Source of the DNA: Betaproteobacteria bacterium
GTDB taxonomy: Bacteria > Pseudomonadota > Gammaproteobacteria > Burkholderiales > Thiobacillaceae
Assembly (NCBI GenBank): GCA_016219425.1
Contig: JACRNB010000005.1
Location: 1 to 64,000, forward strand
Reading direction: 5' to 3'
Length of the DNA stretch: 64,000 bases
Below are positions 58,494 to 64,000 of the stretch, in pieces (position 1 is the stretch's first letter; each line of letters begins with the position of its first letter). Below the pieces are notes generated by a model. The model worked only from the letters and a program-made list of their open reading frames with translations. It ran no database searches and was not told the origin of the DNA. Both the position numbers and the translations under genes were made by a program.

Positions 58494-59453
58494 TCAGTTG
58501 TCCGGGTAGGCCGTGAAAAAGGCGCTGGCAAAGGCGGGAATGTCCGCCTCCGGCAGGACGTTGATGCCTGCCGCCGCCTTGCGTCCGCCGCCGGTGTCGA
58601 ATTGGCGGCAGAGTTCATCCGCGCCGCTGCGGCGGTTCAGGGGGGCGCGCACGCTCACGACGTAATGCCCCTTGGGGGAGCGGGTGAGCAGGGCGTGGGC
58701 GCGCGCCGGGTGGGCGGTGGCGAGGTCGTTGGCGTATACCCCGGACACCCGGCGCGCCCAGGCGGCGTCCGGCAGCACGAACAGCACGCCCCCGGCGCGG
58801 GCTTGATCCGGGGTCAGGTTGCGGGCGAGGGCCATGTCCTCGGCGTAGCCGGCGCGCAGGGTGCGGAAGACGCCGGATTCGGCCATGAAGGCGAATGGGT
58901 CGGTGTAGGGGTGCAGCGCCCGGTACAGGTCGGCAGGGTGGAAGTGCAGGTCTTCCGGGCTGTCGCCGTAGCCGTTGTAGTTGAGGCACTCCCCCAGTTC
59001 GCGCAGGGCGTCGAGTTGATCTTCTCGGTATTCCAGCGGTTCGGCGGCGAGGCGGGCGGCGGCATGGAGGTTGTCGCCGAAGGCGGCGGCCACGGCCCAG
59101 GGCCGCCAGGCGCCGGCCAGATGCCGGTCCACCAGCAGGCTGGTGCAGACCTCCGCCGCGGTGTCGATGGTGGCGTGGAAGTTGGGGTGCGTCGGCAGGT
59201 CGCCCGGATGGTGGTGGTCGAACCAGCGCACCTTGACGCCGCGATCCAGCAAGGCGGCAAGGGCGGCGGCGTTCTTTTCCACGGCGATGTCCAGGGCCAG
59301 CACCTCATCCCCCGCGTGGGCGTCGATGCGGCGCAGCAGTCCGATATCCCGCTTTACGCCGGTGACCAGGGTGGATTCCGCCGGTTCGGCCAGCCGCATC
59401 TGGTGCAGGGCGCAGATGCCGTCGGCATCGCCGTTGAAGGCGTCGTAGATCAT
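58494..59453 (-). CDS. DHH-family phosphoesterase
   Basis: A 319-residue protein with the metal-binding FNGDADGICALHQMRL near residue 6, LALDIAVEKN near 54 and the DHH motif WFDHHHPGD near 76. The C-terminal GGGRKAAAGINVLPEAD near 288 resembles the DHHA1 substrate-binding GGGH region. DHH proteins cleave nanoRNA, pAp or c-di-nucleotides, or single-stranded DNA (RecJ). Which of these applies here is not clear. ATG at 59453 is used, seven bases after the EpsD stop. Confidence 0.83.
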   Translation of the reverse strand: MIYDAFNGDADGICALHQMRLAEPAESTLVTGVKRDIGLLRRIDAHAGDEVLALDIAVEKNAAALAALLDRGVKVRWFDHHHPGDLPTHPNFHATIDTAAEVCTSLLVDRHLAGAWRPWAVAAAFGDNLHAAARLAAEPLEYREDQLDALRELGECLNYNGYGDSPEDLHFHPADLYRALHPYTDPFAFMAESGVFRTLRAGYAEDMALARNLTPDQARAGGVLFVLPDAAWARRVSGVYANDLATAHPARAHALLTRSPKGHYVVSVRAPLNRRSGADELCRQFDTGGGRKAAAGINVLPEADIPAFASAFFTAYPDN

Positions 59454-59460
59454 TCCGGGG

Positions 59461-60333
59461 TCACTTGGGCGGCTGCGCGGTGAGGGCGGGCTGCGGCTTG
59501 CCGAGATCGGCGTATTCGCCCAGATATTCGATCTTGGCCTTGTCGCGCAGGGCCTGGAGCTGAACCTGGGCGGCATCCCGTTTCTTGGCGCTGCTCAGGT
59601 AGCGCTCGATCACCGGGCGCGCAGCGGTCTGATCCACGGGGCGGGTCTGGGCGTCCGCCACCTGCACCACCAGCAGACCGCCCTCCACCGGCATGGCCAT
59701 GATCTGGCCCGGCTTCAGGGCATGCAGCTTGGGCAGGATCTCCAGCGGCAACTGTTCCGCCGGCTTCACGCTCTGGCCGGCCTGGGCCTGGATGCCCCGC
59801 TCCCGCAGCCATTGGATGAAGTCGTTCAGGTTGCCGGTCTGGCTCAGCCGGGCTTTCGCTTCCGCCACGGTGGCGGAGTTTCCGCGCAGGTTGATCTCCT
59901 GAAGCTTGTAGATGCGCCGTTCGGAGAACAGCCAGGGATTGGCGTTGTAGTAATCCGCCATCTCGGTCTGGGTCGGCTGGGCCGCCGCGCCCGTGGTCTT
60001 GTCCAGCCAGGCGCTGGCCAGCACCTGGGCGCGCACGGACTCCAGCGCCTGTTGCACCTGCGGGTTCTGGTCCAGTTTTTCCGCCAGGGCCTGCTGCGCC
60101 AGCAGTTGCCGGTCGGCGAGGTTGCGCAGGGCCTGGCGCGTGGCGGCCTTGGCCTGTTCGGGCGGGAGCTTGCCCTGACGGGTGACTTCGTAGTCCAGTT
60201 GGCTGGCGCGGATGACCTGACCGTTGACCTGGGCGACCGCGCCGTCCTCCGCCTTTTTCTCGTTACAGCCGCTCAGGCTCAGGGACAGCGCCAGCAGGGT
60301 TGCGCCAGCCAGGGGGAAATGCGTGGGTTTCAT
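59461..60333 (-). CDS. EpsD-family peptidyl-prolyl cis-trans isomerase (lipoprotein)
   Basis: A 290-residue SurA/parvulin-like protein with a lipobox signal peptide (LLALSLSLSGC, lipidated Cys near 23). The N-terminal SurA_N-like helices (QVIRASQLDYEVTRQGKLP) are followed by a PPIase-like segment (ERRIYKLQEINLRG near 138, MAMPVEGGLLVVQVADAQ near 212). It matches the EpsD PPIase family of betaproteobacterial exopolysaccharide clusters, but the EPS locus itself is not adjacent; the MarR-type EPS regulator is 24 kb away. It probably assists folding in the periplasm. The gene overlaps no neighbour and reads toward the DHH gene. Confidence 0.8.
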   Translation of the reverse strand: MKPTHFPLAGATLLALSLSLSGCNEKKAEDGAVAQVNGQVIRASQLDYEVTRQGKLPPEQAKAATRQALRNLADRQLLAQQALAEKLDQNPQVQQALESVRAQVLASAWLDKTTGAAAQPTQTEMADYYNANPWLFSERRIYKLQEINLRGNSATVAEAKARLSQTGNLNDFIQWLRERGIQAQAGQSVKPAEQLPLEILPKLHALKPGQIMAMPVEGGLLVVQVADAQTRPVDQTAARPVIERYLSSAKKRDAAQVQLQALRDKAKIEYLGEYADLGKPQPALTAQPPK

Positions 60334-60348
60334 CGTCGGGTTCCAGGG

Positions 60349-61752
60349 TCAAAGTACGCTGGCGGCGTGGTCCGCCAGACGGGAGCGCTCGCCGCGCGCC
60401 AGGGTGATGTGGCCGGAATGCGGCCAGCCCTTGAAGCGGTCCACCACGAAGGTGAGGCCGGAGGAGCCTTCCGTCAGGTAGGGGGTGTCGATCTGGGCGA
60501 TGTTGCCCAGACACACCACCTTGGTGCCGGGGCCGGCGCGGGTGATCAGGGTCTTCATCTGCTTGGAAGTCAGGTTCTGCGCCTCGTCGATGATGAGGAA
60601 CTTGTTGATGAAGGTGCGTCCGCGCATGAAGTTGAGCGATTTCACCTTGATGCGGCTGCGGATCAGATCCTGGGTGGCGGCGCGACCCCACTCGCCGGCG
60701 TCGTCGTCGGTCTTGTTGAGCACGTCCAGGTTGTCCTCCAGCGCACCCATCCAGGGGGTCATCTTCTCTTCCTCGGTGCCGGGCAGGAAGCCGATGTCTT
60801 CGCCCACCGACACGGTGACGCGGGTCATGATGATCTCGCTGTAGGTCTTCTGCTCCAGGATCTGGGTCAGTCCGGCGGCCAGCGTGAGCAGGGTCTTGCC
60901 GGTGCCGGCCTGGCCCAGCAGGGTGACGAAGTCGATCTCCGGGTCCATCAGCATGTTGAGGGCGAAGTTCTGCTCGCGATTGCGCGCGGTGATGCCCCAG
61001 ACGTTGTTCTTGTGGTGGCTGTAGTCCTTGAGCGTGACCAGAACGGCGGTGTTGCCCGCCACCTCCTGCACGCGCGCCTGGAACGGGTTGGGCAAGTCCT
61101 GCCAGACGAACTGGTTCACCAGCAGGCCGGCGCAGAGCGGGCCGGTGACGCGGTAGTAGGAGCGCCCGTCCTTTTGCCACGATTCCATGCCCTTGCCGTG
61201 CTTGTCCCAGAAGTCAGCCGGCAGTTCCAGCACGCCGGTGTAGAGCAGGTCGGTGTCTTCCAGCACCTTGTCGTTGAAGTAGTCCTCCGCCGGAATGCCC
61301 AGGGCGCGCGCCTTGATGCGCATGTTGATGTCTTTCGACACCAGGATCACCGGGCGTTCCGGGTGGCGCTGCTTGAGATGGGCGACCACGCCCAGGATCT
61401 GGTTGTCCACCTTGCTGTTGGGCAGGATGGCGGTGACGTCGCCGGCGATGGGCTGGGTTTGCAGGAACAGGCGTCCGGTGGCGGCCTTGTGGCTATGAGA
61501 GGCGAGATCGGCGCCGTCCTCGATGCTTTCCTCGGAGGCGCTGACGATCTCTTCGATGAAGCGCGTGGCCTGACGCGCATTGCGCGCCACTTCCGTCATG
61601 CCCTTCTTGTTGTGGTCCATCTCCTCCAGCGTCGCCATGGGCAGGAAGATGTCGTGTTCCTGAAAGCGGTACACGCAGGTGGGGTCGTGCAGCAGGACGT
61701 TGGTGTCGAGTACGAACAGCTTGGTGGGTTTCTTGCCGGACTTGCGCGCCAT
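60349..61752 (-). CDS. PhoH-family PIN-ATPase
   Basis: A 467-residue protein. The N-terminal PIN domain (LFVLDTNVLLHDPTCVY near 12, with acids LVSKDINMRIKARALG near 141) is followed by a PhoH-type ATPase (LGQAGTGKTLLTLAAGL near 278, MRGRTFINKFLIIDEAQNLT near 377, KVVCLGNIAQIDTPYLTEGSSGL near 417). PhoH2-type proteins act as ATP-dependent RNA helicase-ribonucleases. The gene starts 60 bases downstream of bcp's stop and ends 15 bases before the EpsD gene. The function in this organism is not known beyond the family. Confidence 0.92.
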   Translation of the reverse strand: MARKSGKKPTKLFVLDTNVLLHDPTCVYRFQEHDIFLPMATLEEMDHNKKGMTEVARNARQATRFIEEIVSASEESIEDGADLASHSHKAATGRLFLQTQPIAGDVTAILPNSKVDNQILGVVAHLKQRHPERPVILVSKDINMRIKARALGIPAEDYFNDKVLEDTDLLYTGVLELPADFWDKHGKGMESWQKDGRSYYRVTGPLCAGLLVNQFVWQDLPNPFQARVQEVAGNTAVLVTLKDYSHHKNNVWGITARNREQNFALNMLMDPEIDFVTLLGQAGTGKTLLTLAAGLTQILEQKTYSEIIMTRVTVSVGEDIGFLPGTEEEKMTPWMGALEDNLDVLNKTDDDAGEWGRAATQDLIRSRIKVKSLNFMRGRTFINKFLIIDEAQNLTSKQMKTLITRAGPGTKVVCLGNIAQIDTPYLTEGSSGLTFVVDRFKGWPHSGHITLARGERSRLADHAASVL

Positions 61753-61812
61753 CAGTTTCGTCCCCTGGTTGGGTTGGGTGCGGGAAAACTCGGAGAAAGA
61801 CGTGGAGGTGGA

Positions 61813-62271
61813 TCAGGCCAGGCCGCGGACGAAGTCCAGCACCTGCCGGGCATGATCGGGGGCCTTCACGCCGCGCCAGACTTTCGCCGTCACGCCGTCC
61901 GGGGTGATGGCGAAGGTGCTGCGTTCAATGCCGCGTACCTGTTTGCCGTACATGTTTTTCAACTTCATGACACCGTACTCCTGGCACACGGTTTCATCCG
62001 GGTCGGACAGGAGTTCAAAGGGGAACTGATGCTTGGCCTTGAAACCTTCGTGGGACTTCACGCTGTCGCGGGAAATCCCGAACACCTCCCAGCCCAGGGC
62101 CTGGAATTCGGGGTGCAGGTCGCGGAATTCCAGGCCTTCCGTGGTGCAGCCCGGGGTGTTGTCCTTGGGGTAGAAGTACAGGACGATGCCGCGTCCTTTC
62201 AGATTTGCCAGGCGGAGGGTCTTGCCGCCGGTGGCGGCCAATTCGAAATCCGGCGCGGGGTGTTGTTCCAT
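61813..62271 (-). CDS. bcp: Thioredoxin-dependent thiol peroxidase, Bcp/PrxQ type
   Basis: A 152-residue peroxiredoxin. The active-site Cys lies in YPKDNTPGCTTEGLEFRD near residue 42; no Cys follows it five residues later as in two-Cys Bcp, but the family also has one-Cys members. QEYGVMKLKNMYGKQVRGIERSTF near 100 is typical of the family. It reduces alkyl hydroperoxides and H2O2. ATG at 62271 is used; the longer frame from 62484 covers non-coding sequence. Confidence 0.92.
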   Translation of the reverse strand: MEQHPAPDFELAATGGKTLRLANLKGRGIVLYFYPKDNTPGCTTEGLEFRDLHPEFQALGWEVFGISRDSVKSHEGFKAKHQFPFELLSDPDETVCQEYGVMKLKNMYGKQVRGIERSTFAITPDGVTAKVWRGVKAPDHARQVLDFVRGLA

Positions 62272-62434
62272 GGCTAGCTCGGACGTGAAACTGCTCGGAT
62301 TATCAACGAGCCTCGGAAAACCCATCAACCCGGATTGTGCATGAGTCGGCCCTTCAAGCCGCCGCGCAGTCCGGCGCGGGGCCGGGGCTAGAATGAGCCC
62401 CGTCGCCGCGTTCTGACTTACCCAGGAGATGATC

Positions 62435-62965
62435 ATGCTGGAATCCCTTGCTTTCGCCCTCGTCAAAACCCTGATCTCGTTCATGTTCCAGCAACACCTG
62501 GAAGAGAGTCAGGCGGTGCGCATGGAAGGCGCCCCCGCCTGGTACTACCGCCAGGCGGAAAACCAGTTGTGCGAATCGGCCTTTGCCCAGGGCGGGCTGG
62601 AGGCGGTGGAGGCTTCCAAATCCAATGCGCGGGCGCAACTGGTCACGCGCATCAATCGCGCCATGGATGTGGTGATCTACGACAACTTCCGCAATCGCCG
62701 TGATCCGGCGGAACGGGATCTGATCGACCGCTTCCGTCTGGATGCGGACCTGCCCGTCTTTGTGGACGGCAGCGCCGTGGACGAGAACCTGGAATACCGG
62801 GAGCAGCAACGTACCGCCTACGCCCGCGCCTGCCTGCCCAAGGAGAAGCTGGTTTCCTACCAGACCGAGCGCGTGGGAAAACTGCGGAAGTCCGTCACCC
62901 TGCATCGCCGCGACCGCGGGTTTGAGGAGATGGATGCTGACGTGGGCAAGCCGGCGAAGAAGTGA
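62435..62965 (+). CDS. Hypothetical protein, possibly periplasmic or LPP20-like
   Basis: A 176-residue protein with no family I can name with confidence. The N-terminus (MLESLAFALVKTLISFMFQQH) is a hydrophobic segment that may anchor it, after which come charged helices: WYYRQAENQLCESAFAQGG near 32, ARAQLVTRINRAMDVVIYD near 60, and AYARACLPKEKLVSYQTE near 129. The 'alternating QAExxLCExAF' pattern is reminiscent of LPP20-type lipoprotein domains, without strong support. ATG at 62435 has AGGAG six bases upstream. It is divergent from bcp. Confidence 0.6.
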   Translation: MLESLAFALVKTLISFMFQQHLEESQAVRMEGAPAWYYRQAENQLCESAFAQGGLEAVEASKSNARAQLVTRINRAMDVVIYDNFRNRRDPAERDLIDRFRLDADLPVFVDGSAVDENLEYREQQRTAYARACLPKEKLVSYQTERVGKLRKSVTLHRRDRGFEEMDADVGKPAKK

Positions 62966-63011
62966 CCGATTCACTGCGCCCGGGCCGCCCCCCGCTGCGG
63001 GGGCGAGTCGT

Positions 63012-63548
63012 TCAGCCCCGGGCCGGCTCCATCACCGCATCCAGGTTCAGGTTGTCGCAGTAATCAAAGAAATCGCCGCGCAGGGTGGGCAGATGCATGT
63101 TGGCGGGCACGCCGATGGTGATGTTGACCGAGAACATGGGGGTGCCGGTGTGGGGCGCGGGATAGGTCTCGGTGCCCAGTTCCTCGATGTTGATGCCCTG
63201 GCGTGAGAAGAACTCCGCCATCTTGTGCACGATGCCCGGATGGTCCATGGCCACCACGTTGACGCGGTAGGGCACCAGGGGCACGGGGCGTTCCTGGGGG
63301 CGGGTGCGCTTGTGCAGGATGGACAACCCCAGTTCCTCGCCGATGCCCGCCATGCGGTCCTCCAGCTTGGTCAGGGCGTGCCAGGGGCCGGAGATCAGCA
63401 TGAGGATGGCGAACTGGCCGCCCAGTACGGCCATGCGGGATTCCTCGATATTGCCGCCGGCATCCAGAACCCGGCTGGTAAAGCGTTCCACCAGACCCAC
63501 CCGGTCGTCGCCGGAGGCGGTAATGGCGAGATAGTCGATGTTGCTCAT
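63012..63548 (-). CDS. gcvR: Glycine cleavage system transcriptional repressor GcvR-like, two ACT domains
   Basis: A 178-residue protein with two ACT domains: LAITASGDDRVGLVERFTSR near residue 6 and VNVVAMDHPGIVHKMAEFFSRQ near 95, with GINIEELGTETYPAPHTGTPMF between. It matches GcvR, which binds glycine and modulates GcvA control of the glycine cleavage operon in E. coli. No gcv genes are adjacent, so the target is not shown here. ATG at 63548 is used; the in-frame codons to 63560 add four residues only. Confidence 0.87.
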   Translation of the reverse strand: MSNIDYLAITASGDDRVGLVERFTSRVLDAGGNIEESRMAVLGGQFAILMLISGPWHALTKLEDRMAGIGEELGLSILHKRTRPQERPVPLVPYRVNVVAMDHPGIVHKMAEFFSRQGINIEELGTETYPAPHTGTPMFSVNITIGVPANMHLPTLRGDFFDYCDNLNLDAVMEPARG

Positions 63549-63576
63549 GGCGTGCTCCAAAGGGGATGCGCGGATT

Positions 63577-64000
63577 CTACCCGGCGACCGGGCATTGGGC
63601 GTTCAGAGGGCAAGCGCCGCAACGAGGGCGGGGGCGGCAGAATTCCTTGCCCAGATGCACGATCAGCGCGTGGTACTCGTTGTACAGCGCCCGATCCGGC
63701 GGCAGATGCGCGGTGAAGGCGGCCTGGATCTCGCTATAGCGCTCATCGCCCCGCAGCCGCCCCAGGCGGGTGAAGAGGCGACGGGTATAGGCATCCACCA
63801 CGAACACCTGCAGGTCCAGGGCGTAGAGCAGGATGGAATCCGCCGTTTCCTCCCCCACCCCATTCACCGCCAGCAGGCGGCGGCGCAACTCCGGCAGGGG
63901 GGCGGCCTGCGCCAGCAGCACCGGGTCGTCGAGCGCGCCTTCCTGCTCCAGATACGCGCACAGGGCCTTGAGACGGCGCGTCTTGACGTTGAAATAGCCC
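63577..64000 (-). CDS. Endonuclease III-like DNA glycosylase, C-terminal part (window edge)
   Basis: About 140 residues are visible, continuing past 64000. The helix-hairpin-helix reads NGVGEETADSILLYALDLQVFVVD, with the catalytic Asp in VFVVDAYTRRLF. The C-terminal iron-sulfur cysteines are CRPRPRCGACPLNAQC. The position that is Lys in bifunctional Nth (GVGxKTA) is Glu here, which suggests a monofunctional glycosylase, like the MagIII branch, rather than an AP lyase. The N-terminal half is missing, so the assignment to a subfamily is tentative. Confidence 0.8.
   Translation of the reverse strand, partial: GYFNVKTRRLKALCAYLEQEGALDDPVLLAQAAPLPELRRRLLAVNGVGEETADSILLYALDLQVFVVDAYTRRLFTRLGRLRGDERYSEIQAAFTAHLPPDRALYNEYHALIVHLGKEFCRPRPRCGACPLNAQCPVAG

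Noticed and set aside
59722-62277. An 851-codon open frame on the plus strand
   Set aside because: It lies antisense to the EpsD-like, phoH and bcp genes, which have clear motifs. Its translation is repetitive in Gly, Val, Gln and His, as expected of a frame opposite GC-rich coding sequence.
1-64000. CRISPR arrays, tRNA and rRNA genes
   Set aside because: No regularly spaced repeats and no recognisable tRNA or rRNA sequence were seen on either strand by eye.

Overview
The window looks like one chromosome segment of a GC-rich proteobacterium, most likely a betaproteobacterium. The basis is a MarR-type EPS-associated regulator, an EpsD-type peptidyl-prolyl isomerase, GcvR, PhoH, RlmD, biosynthetic IlvA, and palindromic repeats of the REP type. 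No rRNA or tRNA was recognised, so the lineage is an inference.

Region 1 (1-35650, almost entirely minus strand) is a very large surface-glycan locus, read from right to left. At its upstream end sits an EPS-type MarR regulator gene whose leader carries a perfect 13-base ops/JUMPstart core (GGCGGTAGCGTGC). This suggests RfaH-type antitermination of the long transcript. Next come a MITE-like element, a PglK-type ABC flippase and a pseudaminic acid module: PseC, PseF, an amidotransferase with its HisH/HisF ammonia supply, PseG fused to an acetyltransferase, a formyltransferase, a PIG-L deacetylase and PseI. PseB is not present. IS-end-like repeats and a Tn5-like transposase remnant are scattered through this module.

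The next block (10489-22503) combines a heptose-activation set (GmhA-, GmhB-, HddA- and HddC-like) with a sialic-acid-synthase-like protein fused to a TIM-barrel isomerase domain. It also holds an SpsF-type cytidylyltransferase, a class IV aminotransferase, two SDRs and a second TIM-barrel isomerase. The kinase carries an N-terminal CBS pair. The last block (426-10478) has a KdsB-like cytidylyltransferase with an HpaI-type aldolase, a SIS isomerase, an IMPase-like phosphatase, a lactonase and a FAD/Fe-S 2-hydroxyacid dehydrogenase. I read this as a possible unconventional route to a CMP-activated ulosonic acid. An ISL3-type insertion sequence has cut the last gene of the locus, an acyltransferase. 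From 22503 down to 426 nearly every gene overlaps or abuts its neighbour, mostly through ATGA, GTGA or TGATG junctions.

Region 2 (35886-44690) is ordinary chromosomal content: a 2OG-Fe(II) oxygenase, a DUF4139 protein, a PolB-like exonuclease, a beta-barrel protein, RlmD, an orphan HicA-like protein, a CorC-family transporter and IlvA.

Region 3 (44692-55502, minus strand) is a defence island. It holds a complete type I Zorya system (zorA, zorB, zorC, zorD), followed by rmuC and preceded by a dinD-like gene. Region 4 (55845-64000) returns to housekeeping: RpiA, a sulfurylase/APS-kinase fusion whose sulfurylase half has lost signature residues, a DHH phosphoesterase, an EpsD-type isomerase, PhoH, Bcp, a hypothetical protein, GcvR and a partial endonuclease III-like glycosylase. 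Perfect or near-perfect palindromic repeats lie between several of these genes.
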